Shown: positions 6,932 through 13,264 of the stretch, piece after piece
Position numbering within the stretch: the first letter of the stretch is position 1
Layout of the letters: the number at the start of each line of letters is the position of its first letter
NCBI GenBank assembly: GCA_045606685.1
Contig: JAZUSJ010000170.1
Coordinates: forward strand, 1-14,868
Reading direction: 5' to 3'
Length of the DNA: 14,868 nt
Source of the DNA: SVQP01 sp045606685
Lineage (GTDB): Bacteria; Bacillota; Clostridia; Oscillospirales; CAG-272
Notes under the pieces: model-generated
The model's input: only the letters and a program-made list of their open reading frames with translations
The model's database searches: none
Told to the model about the DNA's origin: nothing
Program-made: the position numbers and the translations under genes

Positions 6932-8173
6932 TTAACCGAACATGGACAGGAATACGCCTGCCGCGACTGCAGATCCGATAACACCTGCAACGTTAGGTCC
7001 CATGGCGTGCATGAGAAGGAAGTTGGAGGGATCTGCCTTTTGTCCCTCGAGCTGAGATACGCGCGCTGCCATAGGAACGGCAGAAACGCCTGCAGAGCCG
7101 ATCAGCGGATTGATCTTGCCGCCCGTGATCCAGTTCATGATCTTAGCGGTGATCAGACCGCCGCAGGTGGAAATGCAGAATGCAACCAATCCGCAGCCGA
7201 TGATCGCAAGTGTCTCAAGGCGCAAGAAATTTGCTGCACTTGCCGTAGCACCCACGCTGATACCAAGGAATACCGTGACGATATTCATCAGCTCGTTCTG
7301 CACTGTCTTGGAAAGACGCTCGGTCACACCGCACACGTTGAGCAGGTTACCAAACATCAGGCAACCGATCAACGTCAGCGCATCGGGTACGATCATGCCG
7401 ACCACGACCGTTACAATAATGGGGAAAAGGATCTTTTCCAGCTTGGAAACACTGCGCAATCCCGTCATTTTGATCTGACGCTCCTTCTTGGTGGTCAAAA
7501 GACGCATAAAGGGCGGCTGGATCATGGGAATGAGTGCCATGTAACTATAAGCTGCTATGGCGATCGCACCAAGCAACGAGGGGGCAAGTGTTTTGGTGAC
7601 CTGAATGGCGGTAGGTCCGTCCGCTCCGCCGATGATACCGATTGCGGCAGCGGCCTCAAGCCCAAACAGACTTGTAAGCAAAGCTGCTGAGAAGGCCACG
7701 AACACACCAAGCTGTGCGCCCGCACCAATCAACAGGCTTTTGGGATTTGCGATCAAAGGAGTAAAATCGGTCATCGCACCGATGCCGATAAAGATCAGAC
7801 AAGGGTAAATACCCAGCTTCACGCCGAGATAAAGAAGGTCAAGCAAACCGCCGTGGTGCAGCACCTCCATGTAATCCACCGATTCCGCAATAAAGAAATC
7901 AAGATGGAACATATTTGCACCGGGCAAGTTGGTCAGCAGCATGCCGATGGCGATAGGCAAAAGCAGCAAAGGCTCGTACTTTTTTACGATTGCAAAATAA
8001 ATCAGTACAAACGAGATCAGCATCATGACCACGACCTGCCAACAGTTCCAGTCAAACGCCCACGCTTGGTTCGCAAGCGTGAAGAGCGCATCCCCTTCAG
8101 CTGCCTTAAAAAACAGCTGCCATATACCCGTGCCTGTCAGAAATTCCAACAAACTGTCAAGTATGTTTTGCAT
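6932..8173 (-). CDS. oadB: Sodium-translocating decarboxylase beta subunit
   Basis: Integral membrane subunit that decarboxylates carboxybiotin and couples this to Na+ export. The 413 residues are very hydrophobic, with about ten or more membrane segments. The family signatures are intact: GGADGPTAI at 182-190, with the Na+-binding aspartate D185, and NPLIGSAGVSAVPMAARV at 355-372, with N355, G359 and S364. These correspond to the functionally tested residues D203, N373, G377 and S382 of Klebsiella OadB, at a constant offset of 18. The N-terminal stretch (TGTGIWQLFF) is also typical. The ATG has AAAGGA about 8-9 nt upstream. It sits between the biotin carrier (19 nt) and oadA (19 nt). Sequence alone cannot separate oxaloacetate, methylmalonyl-CoA and glutaconyl-CoA type beta subunits. 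Confidence 0.96.
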   Translation of the reverse strand: MQNILDSLLEFLTGTGIWQLFFKAAEGDALFTLANQAWAFDWNCWQVVVMMLISFVLIYFAIVKKYEPLLLLPIAIGMLLTNLPGANMFHLDFFIAESVDYMEVLHHGGLLDLLYLGVKLGIYPCLIFIGIGAMTDFTPLIANPKSLLIGAGAQLGVFVAFSAALLTSLFGLEAAAAIGIIGGADGPTAIQVTKTLAPSLLGAIAIAAYSYMALIPMIQPPFMRLLTTKKERQIKMTGLRSVSKLEKILFPIIVTVVVGMIVPDALTLIGCLMFGNLLNVCGVTERLSKTVQNELMNIVTVFLGISVGATASAANFLRLETLAIIGCGLVAFCISTCGGLITAKIMNWITGGKINPLIGSAGVSAVPMAARVSQLEGQKADPSNFLLMHAMGPNVAGVIGSAVAAGVFLSMFG

Positions 8174-8192
8174 ATTACGTATCCTTTCGGGC

Positions 8193-8558
8193 TCAGTTCA
8201 TAGTGATGATGACCTGATCTGCGGTAACGGATGCGCCCTGTGCAACCTCTACGGATGCAATGGTGCCGTCCTGTCCTGCAAAGATCTCGTTTTCCATCTT
8301 CATAGCCTCAAGCACGGCAACGACAGTATCCTTGGTGACCTTGTCGCCAACCTTGACGTTGATCTTGAGAACGTTACCGGGCATGGGAGATTTGATCTGC
8401 ACACCGCCCTGTGCGCCGGATGCCTTGGGGGCTGCCTTGGGCGCGGGAGCTGCCTTGGGTGCTGCGGGGGCAGCTGCTGCGGGAGCCGCGCCCTCGGTTA
8501 CTTCTTCTACTACGACGTCATATGCCGTTCCGTTTACTGTTACTGTAAATCTTTTCAT
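8193..8558 (-). CDS. Biotin carboxyl carrier protein of the decarboxylase
   Basis: Small carrier (121 residues) that holds biotin and shuttles CO2 from the carboxyltransferase to the membrane beta subunit. A short N-terminal strand region (MKRFTVTVNGTAYDVVVEEV) is followed by an Ala/Pro/Lys-rich flexible linker (about 22-48) and a biotinyl domain (about 52-121). The biotinylation motif EAMKMEN puts the modified lysine at K87, and the preceding SPMPGNVLKINVKVGDKV is also standard. This is the MmdC/GcdC type of carrier, or the equivalent of the detached C-terminus of OadA, which lacks its own. The upstream ribosome site is weak (AAAGGG lies about 14 nt before the ATG), so translation may rely on coupling to the gamma subunit gene 21 nt upstream. 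Confidence 0.95.
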   Translation of the reverse strand: MKRFTVTVNGTAYDVVVEEVTEGAAPAAAAPAAPKAAPAPKAAPKASGAQGGVQIKSPMPGNVLKINVKVGDKVTKDTVVAVLEAMKMENEIFAGQDGTIASVEVAQGASVTADQVIITMN

Positions 8559-8579
8559 GATATTCTACCAAACCCTTTC

Positions 8580-9107
8580 TCAGTTTTCTTTGTTCCAGGC
8601 GCCGCCCTTACGCGTAAAGGACACGACGCGAAATCCGCTTTCAAATTGACCTTGATACTCTTCGCTTGCCAAGGTTGCTGCAATGGCCGCGGTAATGGCG
8701 GCTACCAGCTCACCGTCGTCATCGGCTGCAGCCGGTACGACCTCTGCAGGCGGCTCTGCAGGAGCTGCGACCTCGGCAACAGCGGATGCCAGTGCCTGCT
8801 TCTCGGCAGTTCGCTTTTGAGGGACATCGTGTAAAAACACCTTCATCAAGGAAACAACGCCCCACAGAATGCTCAGCACCGCAAAGATCATCAGCATGCC
8901 CTGCAGCGTCACCGTGATCGCATACTCGATTCTCTGTGCAGAGAAAAAGCCGCCAAGCTCCTCGTTTGTGGGATTCTTGCTCGCCTCTGCCGTGACCTCA
9001 GGCTCTGTGGCTTGCTCGGTTGCTGCAATGCCAATCGTCAGCAAGCTGCCGACAAAAAGCACGCACAGCACAAGCAGCAAGACTCTTTTCAAAAATGTAC
9101 GATCCAT
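8580..9107 (-). CDS. oadG: OadG-family gamma subunit of the Na+ pump decarboxylase
   Basis: Membrane-anchoring and assembly subunit that holds the carboxyltransferase to the beta subunit. The 175-residue protein has an N-terminal hydrophobic segment (8-28) that may be a signal peptide or anchor, an extracytoplasmic Thr/Glu-rich stretch, a membrane helix (about 62-90), a Pro/Ala linker and a C-terminal block GELVAAITAAIAATL...GFRVVSFTRKGGAW that is characteristic of clostridial gamma-type subunits. It is longer than the roughly 80-residue OadG of enterobacteria because of the extra N-terminal segment and the C-terminal tail. The start is clear: GGGGAGGG lies 4 nt before the ATG (5 nt from GGAGG). 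It is 15 nt downstream of the carboxyltransferase gene. The family call rests on helix plus tail plus position, as expected for this fast-evolving subunit. Confidence 0.85.
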   Translation of the reverse strand: MDRTFLKRVLLLVLCVLFVGSLLTIGIAATEQATEPEVTAEASKNPTNEELGGFFSAQRIEYAITVTLQGMLMIFAVLSILWGVVSLMKVFLHDVPQKRTAEKQALASAVAEVAAPAEPPAEVVPAAADDDGELVAAITAAIAATLASEEYQGQFESGFRVVSFTRKGGAWNKEN

Positions 9108-9122
9108 ATTGCCCTCCCCTAT

Positions 9123-10442
9123 TTACAGAGGCAGATTGGCATGTCTACGGAGGGGCGCGCCGTCAGCCTTGGAATCCAGCATGTAAAGTGCTGCGCAAAG
9201 TCTTGCACGCAGCTCCTCTGCGGGCACGATATCGTCAATATCGCCCTTCTCGGCAGCGGCAACGGCACTTGCACGGGTTGCAAGATACTCAGCCTCCACC
9301 TCGGCTCTGGACTTATTTGCGGTGATCTCGTCGTTATACAGGAATGCGACTGCTGCAGCGGGCGTCATGGGGCTGATCTTTGCATCGGTCAGCGCCAGCG
9401 CGAGGTCTGCGCCCTGTGCGCGGCTGCCCAGCAGCACGAAGGGTGCGCCGAATGCGTTGCCTGTGACGACCGTGACTTTTGCGCAAGCAGCGGATGCATA
9501 CGCGCCCGAAAGCAGGCCGTACGCCTTGACGCCGCAGGATGCGCATTTGGGATCAATGCCGTCGCTGTCTACCAGCGTGACAACAGGAATATGGAAGCAA
9601 TCGCAGAAATTAACCAGCTTGGCTGCACGGCGTGCGCCCTTTTCGGTCAGCTTGCCGCCGTTCTGTGCGCGGTCAGTTGCCACGATGCCGCAAACCACAC
9701 CGCCAATGCTTGCAAGATAGGTCAGCATGCCGTCCTTGTTCGCACCGCCCAACAGCAGCGTGCTGTCAGCGTCACAGACGTCTGCGACCAAAGCGGCGGT
9801 ATCCGCAATGCTTGCCACAACCGCACGCTCGGGAGTGTCGGTGCAAGGAGTGCAAGCCACGTCACGGTTATTGGCAGGCAGCATGCAGATCAGCTTTCTT
9901 GCCGATGCAAATGCCTCTGCCTCGTCAGCGCATGCAATATCCGCAATATCCGCGCCATTTGCATCGGACGAGAGATATACGTTTGCGGTATCTGCCGCGA
10001 TCTTGAAATCAAACATGCCTGCAGCAACTGCTCCAAGCCCCGAGCAATTGCCCACGATCACGCTGATCTGGGGAATGATGCCGGATGCCGCAGAGATCTC
10101 TGCCAGCAGCTCGCCGTAAGCAGACAATACGCCGGAGCCCTCGGGCACCAGTGCGCCTGCACTGTCAAACACACCAATGACGGGTGCGCCTGCGGCCTTT
10201 GCCATTTTGTAGAGCGCGGAGATCTTTTTCGCGCCCGTTGCGTCAAATGCGCCCTTCATGCGGTCACCGTCCTGCACGAAAGCAAAAGCAAGCTTTCCGT
10301 CCACAGAGCCGTAGCCGCAGATCACGCCTTCAAATTCCTCGGCGCAGCCTGCGCGCTTGATATAAGCACCCGTTTCCACAAAGGTGCCCGCATCAAACAA
10401 AAGCGCGATTTTTGCATTGCCTTTGGTTTGCGTTCTTTCCAT
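9123..10442 (-). CDS. Divergent MmdA-like carboxyltransferase
   Basis: A 439-residue protein of the crotonase-like carboxyltransferase fold, first gene of the Na+ pump operon. Conserved landmarks are VICGYGSVDGK (40-50), GAPVIGVFDSAGA (85-97), SGIIPQISVIVGNCSG (120-135), FHIPVVTLVDSDG (283-295), AKVTVVTGNAFGAP (321-334) and the terminal SKADGAPLRRHANLPL, which mirrors the SK...K/RKHGNIPL end of MmdA. It lacks the usual N-terminal ~40 residues (the KLTARER helix). Active-site loops are altered too: DSGGAR is DSAGAL, GPCAGGAV is GNCSGLGAV, and the VPGFLPG...YGG loop is replaced by DSDGIDPKCASCG. The substrate is therefore uncertain; methylmalonyl-CoA or another acyl-CoA is the family default. 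Start 10442 is chosen because GGAGG lies 8 nt upstream; the longer in-frame form starting at TTG 10505 has no usable ribosome site. Confidence 0.82.
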   Translation of the reverse strand: MERTQTKGNAKIALLFDAGTFVETGAYIKRAGCAEEFEGVICGYGSVDGKLAFAFVQDGDRMKGAFDATGAKKISALYKMAKAAGAPVIGVFDSAGALVPEGSGVLSAYGELLAEISAASGIIPQISVIVGNCSGLGAVAAGMFDFKIAADTANVYLSSDANGADIADIACADEAEAFASARKLICMLPANNRDVACTPCTDTPERAVVASIADTAALVADVCDADSTLLLGGANKDGMLTYLASIGGVVCGIVATDRAQNGGKLTEKGARRAAKLVNFCDCFHIPVVTLVDSDGIDPKCASCGVKAYGLLSGAYASAACAKVTVVTGNAFGAPFVLLGSRAQGADLALALTDAKISPMTPAAAVAFLYNDEITANKSRAEVEAEYLATRASAVAAAEKGDIDDIVPAEELRARLCAALYMLDSKADGAPLRRHANLPL

Positions 10443-10450
10443 TCGGAAGT

Positions 10451-10455
10451 CCTCC
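10451..10455 (-). promoter_or_regulatory. Ribosome binding site deciding the carboxyltransferase start
   Basis: Minus-strand GGAGG sits 8 nt before the ATG at 10442 and overlaps an upstream in-frame ATG at 10457, which itself has no ribosome site. This favours the 439-residue form. Confidence 0.65.
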
Positions 10456-10463
10456 ATGTTGCC

Positions 10464-10509
10464 AGAATTGCGGCGAAAAACGCCTTGATTTTTCACAAGA
10501 ACCAATTCT
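10464..10509 (-). other. Possible structured 5' leader of the Na+ pump operon
   Basis: In the untranslated leader, AGAATTG (minus-strand 10509-10503) can pair with CAATTCT (10470-10464). This encloses a perfect GGCG-TTTTT-CGCC hairpin (10484-10472) and a CTTG/CAAG pair (10499-10484), so it could fold into a three-way junction ending just before the ribosome site. There is no T-tract, and it matches no riboswitch I recognise. Short stems like these can arise by chance. Confidence 0.3.
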
Positions 10510-10525
10510 CCGCCAGTTTAATACT

Positions 10526-10554
10526 ATTGTAGCACATTCCACTACCTTTGTCAA
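10526..10554 (-). promoter_or_regulatory. SigA-type promoter of the Na+ pump operon
   Basis: On the minus strand TTGACA (10554-10549), 17-bp spacer, TACAAT (10531-10526), with TG one base before the -10 (extended -10). It predicts a leader of about 75-80 nt before the carboxyltransferase ATG at 10442. Confidence 0.82.
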
Positions 10555-10575
10555 GAAATAACTTCAATATAAATA

Positions 10576-10607
10576 TAGAAAAAGTCACCCCGGATCGAGG
10601 TGACTTT
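10576..10607 (-). terminator. Terminator after the HPr-kinase-like gene
   Basis: AAAGTCACC (10581-10589) pairs perfectly with GGTGACTTT (10599-10607) around a 9-base loop. On the minus strand the stem runs into TTTTTC. It lies 11 nt beyond the stop codon of the upstream gene and 22 bp before the -35 element of the Na+ pump promoter, separating the two units. Confidence 0.85.
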
Positions 10608-10618
10608 GTGTATTTTTC

Positions 10619-11323
10619 TCACTTATAAAGCTCCCTTACCACAGTATCTACTGCGGTGGTGCTCATATTGCACGATAGCACGTAAGCCGGCACGTTTTTG
10701 ACCGTGTGATGCAACAGCTCTGCAAATCTGTCCGCCATTTCGTGGTTTGCGGGCGGCAGGATCTGCTCGCTGATCTTGTGCGTAAAGGTTTCCTTATCGA
10801 TGGATACGATCGCGTTGTTCTTGGCCTGCTCCAAAAACACAATGGCATCCAGCGGCGCCGAGGTATTGGTCTGCCAACCTTCTTTGCCGCACCAAGGCGT
10901 ACCGTAAGCGATCAGCTGTCCGTCTCTGAGTGCCAGCAGCGGCTTGTCGCCGTTGATTACAGTCACGTCCTTGCCGAACTTATCTCGCCAAAGGCCGATA
11001 TGCGTGCTTTTTCCCGTACCGCGCTTGCCCGAGAATGCAATACATTTGCCGCGATAGAAAATGACTGCGGAATGAAACAAATACGCATCAAACTCTGCCA
11101 TTTTGCGGCACAGCGCGCGATTGATCAGATAGCTTTCTGCCATGGGGGCGGTCAGATTCCAGGTTGCGCCCGAGAGCATGCGATGCACCTCGTCACTCGA
11201 GATCTGCACGCGAAAGGCAGGGATACAATCCCCTTTTACAATATAGTCACGGCACACATCCTCGACAAAGCCGTAGCGATTATCGATCTGCACACAAACG
11301 TCTGCTACTTTGATGCAAAACAT
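10619..11323 (-). CDS. HPr-kinase-like P-loop protein
   Basis: A 234-residue protein resembling the HPr kinase/PEPCK-like fold. The Walker A motif GKRGTGKS is at 99-106, preceded by FHSAVIFYRGKCIAF (83-97), which matches the region before the P-loop in HPr kinase. Downstream are INGDKPLL (123-130) and YGTPWCGKEG (140-149), motifs seen in the orphan HPrK-like proteins of Clostridia and in kinases of some RiPP clusters. It lacks the N-terminal domain of true HprK, so it is probably not the carbon-catabolite regulator. Substrate and role are unknown, and no peptide precursor or PqqD-like gene is visible nearby. The start at 11323 is fixed by AAAGGAG (11336-11330) with a 6-nt spacer; an in-frame extension to 11371 has no ribosome site and would run into the upstream terminator. 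No clear promoter is seen, so it may depend on read-through from the gene upstream. Confidence 0.75.
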   Translation of the reverse strand: MFCIKVADVCVQIDNRYGFVEDVCRDYIVKGDCIPAFRVQISSDEVHRMLSGATWNLTAPMAESYLINRALCRKMAEFDAYLFHSAVIFYRGKCIAFSGKRGTGKSTHIGLWRDKFGKDVTVINGDKPLLALRDGQLIAYGTPWCGKEGWQTNTSAPLDAIVFLEQAKNNAIVSIDKETFTHKISEQILPPANHEMADRFAELLHHTVKNVPAYVLSCNMSTTAVDTVVRELYK

Positions 11324-11329
11324 AAAGGA

Positions 11330-11336
11330 CTCCTTT
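11330..11336 (-). promoter_or_regulatory. Ribosome binding site deciding the HPr-kinase-like start
   Basis: Minus-strand AAAGGAG, 6 nt before the ATG at 11323, rules against the 16-residue longer in-frame form. Confidence 0.7.
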
Positions 11337-11356
11337 CCGCATTTACAGGCTGAAAA

Positions 11357-11396
11357 GTAAAAAATGCTCAACTCCCTTTAAAGGAGGTTGAGCATT
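11357..11396 (-). terminator. Terminator after the two-helix membrane protein
   Basis: AATGCTCAAC (11363-11372) pairs perfectly with GTTGAGCATT (11387-11396), with a further three pairs inside, and the minus strand continues into a run of six Ts followed by ACTTTTC. It begins 10 nt after the stop codon of the upstream gene. Confidence 0.85.
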
Positions 11397-11406
11397 CCCA
11401 CCTGAA

Positions 11407-12084
11407 TTATTCCATATACAGGCTATCAACGTGCGCCAGCACGTATCTGAGCATTTGCTTTTGCAAGTATGCGCGATTATCCATAAAGAAATGGCTGATC
11501 TTATCCAGGTTATCTGCCTGATGCTCACGCAAATACACAAGCGTTGCGCCAAACTGTGCGTCGCCGTTGACGTTGAGCGCGTCACAGATCGAGGAAACGA
11601 TGGCAACGTCTGCCTTGGCAAACAGCTGCCAATATTCGGGGCTGTTATGCTCGGTCAGGTCATAGATCATTTTATATGCCATCAGCGGGCGGTAAACGTC
11701 ATTTTTTCCAAAGCGTTCGTCGTCGCTGCCCACGATATTGGCACTCCAGGCCTGACGCTCGGAGGAGGCCATACGGCTCATGAAATAGGTCATGCGCTTA
11801 TTGACCACGTCAAAGGTCAGCTCCGAGGGCTTGATATTCTTGCCCTGATTTTTATCATACAGGAAGAAATGACGGGTTACCGTTGCCGAGATCATGGCCA
11901 GATACATCACAAGCACGCCAAGAGCGATGAACAGAACGGCCGCGATCAGCAAAAGCACGTTGATCAGTACGACGTTATTGCTCCAGCCCGCAAACGTGAC
12001 CACAGTGATCACAACAGCAATCAGCAAACTCAAGGCGCCAGCCACCAACAGGATGGTCGGCAAATATTTCTTCATGTTTTCCAT
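11407..12084 (-). CDS. Hypothetical membrane protein, two N-terminal helices
   Basis: I do not recognise this 225-residue protein. Two strong membrane segments lie near the N-terminus (about 9-32 and 38-67), separated by a very short loop (GWSNN), so the first 70 residues form a helical hairpin. The remaining 155 residues are soluble and mixed in charge, with no cysteine cluster or nucleotide motif, and by the positive-inside rule (MKK at the N-terminus, TRHFF after helix 2) they face the cytoplasm. The ATG is preceded by GAGGA with a 7-nt spacer and a promoter at 12160-12188. It is a single-gene unit closed by its own terminator, with possible read-through into the HPr-kinase-like gene 83 nt downstream. 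Confidence 0.75.
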   Translation of the reverse strand: MENMKKYLPTILLVAGALSLLIAVVITVVTFAGWSNNVVLINVLLLIAAVLFIALGVLVMYLAMISATVTRHFFLYDKNQGKNIKPSELTFDVVNKRMTYFMSRMASSERQAWSANIVGSDDERFGKNDVYRPLMAYKMIYDLTEHNSPEYWQLFAKADVAIVSSICDALNVNGDAQFGATLVYLREHQADNLDKISHFFMDNRAYLQKQMLRYVLAHVDSLYME

Positions 12085-12159
12085 TATGACTTCCTCTTTT
12101 CAACGGTGATAAATCTATGTCTTCAGCAAATAAATCGCTATATATAACAACACATCATG

Positions 12160-12188
12160 ATTATATCACAAAATATGCTCTTTTGCAA
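12160..12188 (-). promoter_or_regulatory. Promoter for the two-helix membrane protein
   Basis: On the minus strand TTGCAA (12188-12183), 17-bp spacer, TATAAT (12165-12160), with TG one base upstream of the -10. It gives a leader of roughly 70 nt. The 241-bp gap 12085-12325 holds this promoter and the opposing one at 12265-12293 and no gene. Confidence 0.75.
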
Positions 12189-12264
12189 GAGATTTTTTAA
12201 ATTTTTCGCATATTGTTTGGTATGTCAAAATCCGCGCTCCATTCTCTTTCTTTGCTTGGGTTTC

Positions 12265-12293
12265 TTGACAGAATACAGGCCTTGTGATATAAT
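12265..12293 (+). promoter_or_regulatory. Consensus extended -10 promoter
   Basis: TTGACA (12265-12270), 17-bp spacer, TATAAT (12288-12293), preceded by TG at 12285-12286. It is a full match to the vegetative consensus and lies 32 bp upstream of the 134-residue gene, giving a short leader of about 25 nt. Confidence 0.88.
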
Positions 12294-12325
12294 GGAAACA
12301 GACGATGATCAGAGGAGGATGAAGA

Positions 12326-12730
12326 ATGGAAGCAAGCTACTTGTTTTTCAGTGCAGAGGCAAAAGCGCCTGCAGGATACCAATTGATCAACATCATTCAT
12401 CCCATCGAAAAGAAGTTCAACGAGCAATTCGCAAGCAAATACGCAGACGACACGCTTGAAAACGTGACCATCGTGTTCATTTGCACGGATGAAGAAATGA
12501 TTTCCCGTGGATTTTATCCGGAGCGCCGCTATATCTCTTGGAAAAAGAAATACGCTGATATTCGACTGATCATCCCCTATTTGGAGTTTTTGCGTGCGGA
12601 TGAGCAAACCAAAAAGGCCATGATGTGGGAAGTCATAGTGCGTGCGCTGGATTATCTGCGCAAAAAGAAGGCTTTACAGCGCATCGACGAATTTGAAAAG
12701 GATCTGCAGGACGTTTATTGGACGGATTAA
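12326..12730 (+). CDS. Small hypothetical soluble protein
   Basis: A 134-residue protein that I do not recognise. It has no membrane segment, signal peptide or metal motif. It starts with a hydrophobic strand (ASYLFFSA), has a central alternating pattern (TIVFICTDEEMISRGFYPERRYISWKKKYADIRLIIPYLEF) and ends in a charged, helix-rich tail (TKKAMMWEVIVRALDYLRKKKALQRIDEFEKDLQDVY). The gene is well supported as real: full-consensus promoter 32 bp upstream, GGAGG with a 7-nt spacer before the ATG, and a terminator hairpin overlapping its stop codon. It stands alone on the plus strand among minus-strand genes, which suggests an independent and strongly expressed unit. An overlapping minus-strand reading frame lacks all these signals. 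Confidence 0.82.
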   Translation: MEASYLFFSAEAKAPAGYQLINIIHPIEKKFNEQFASKYADDTLENVTIVFICTDEEMISRGFYPERRYISWKKKYADIRLIIPYLEFLRADEQTKKAMMWEVIVRALDYLRKKKALQRIDEFEKDLQDVYWTD

Positions 12731-12747
12731 TTCCGTCCTTTTCTTTA
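12720..12747 (+). terminator. Terminator overlapping the stop codon
   Basis: GGACGGA (12720-12726) and TCCGTCC (12732-12738) form a 7-bp stem with a five-base loop, followed by TTTTCTTT. The TAA stop codon of the upstream gene (12728-12730) lies inside the loop, so the last codons form part of the hairpin. The minus strand has no T-tract here. Confidence 0.85.
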
Positions 12748-12766
12748 TCAAACAATTCTCACAGGA

Positions 12767-13264
12767 TCAACGGTATTTGACGTCAATCCCCGTCAGCTCT
12801 GCGATCTCCTTGACCTCGCGGTAGCGCAAATACCCGACATTCGCAGCATATTCTTCCCCGTCTGCATCGGACATGTAGGTCACAAACACACACATCGGGA
12901 AAGTGTAGTTGGCCACAAGCTGCAACCATGACAGTAAGGAATGCAGACGGTAATATTCGATCTTTTTGATCTGACCGTACTGCACATACATATGCTTGGG
13001 TTGAGAGGTGATCGCATCCGTATATATGATCTCCACCTCGCCATCGCGCAAAAGCAGATAATTCTTATGCTTATGAGATGAAAGCCACAAATAAATCATC
13101 AGCGCAGCATAAAGCGCAAATAGCCCAAGCGCGGAAACCAAAATCCCCCGGACAAACTCTATGCAAAGGCATACGACACACATAGCAAGCATGGGCAGGA
13201 ATATGATGCTGAAAAATGCCGATGCTGAGATAAACATGCTGCGATCAAGATCATATTCTTTCAC
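12767..13264 (-). CDS. Hypothetical membrane protein, two helices plus PH-like tail
   Basis: A 165-residue protein with two membrane helices (about 14-37 and 40-62) and a cytoplasmic remainder rich in strands (NYLLLRDGEVEIIYTD..., VQYGQIKKIEYYRL). The helical hairpin plus strand-rich tail resembles small bacterial membrane proteins with PH-like domains, but that is a shape-based guess and no family is recognised. It begins with GTG, and its GTGA overlaps the TGA stop of the gene before it, so translation is almost certainly coupled. A modest AAAGGA lies about 8-9 nt before the GTG. The gene converges with the plus-strand 134-residue gene, whose terminator lies just beyond its stop. Confidence 0.75.
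   Translation of the reverse strand: MKEYDLDRSMFISASAFFSIIFLPMLAMCVVCLCIEFVRGILVSALGLFALYAALMIYLWLSSHKHKNYLLLRDGEVEIIYTDAITSQPKHMYVQYGQIKKIEYYRLHSLLSWLQLVANYTFPMCVFVTYMSDADGEEYAANVGYLRYREVKEIAELTGIDVKYR

Noticed and set aside
10443..10505. Leader peptide or longer carboxyltransferase N-terminus
   Set aside because: The upstream start would be TTG with the purine-rich stretch only about two bases away, and the added residues do not match the family's N-terminal helix.
9012..10532. 506-residue plus-strand reading frame
   Set aside because: It lies antisense to the carboxyltransferase and gamma subunit genes, has an implausible cysteine-rich composition, and no family signature.
12178..12199. 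Small hairpin CTCTT/AAGAG followed by Ts as a plus-strand terminator
   Set aside because: The stem is only five base pairs, it overlaps the -35 element of the minus promoter, and no plus-strand gene precedes it.
12197..12607. 136-residue minus-strand reading frame
   Set aside because: It overlaps the plus-strand gene at 12326-12730, which has promoter, ribosome site and terminator; the minus frame has none of these.
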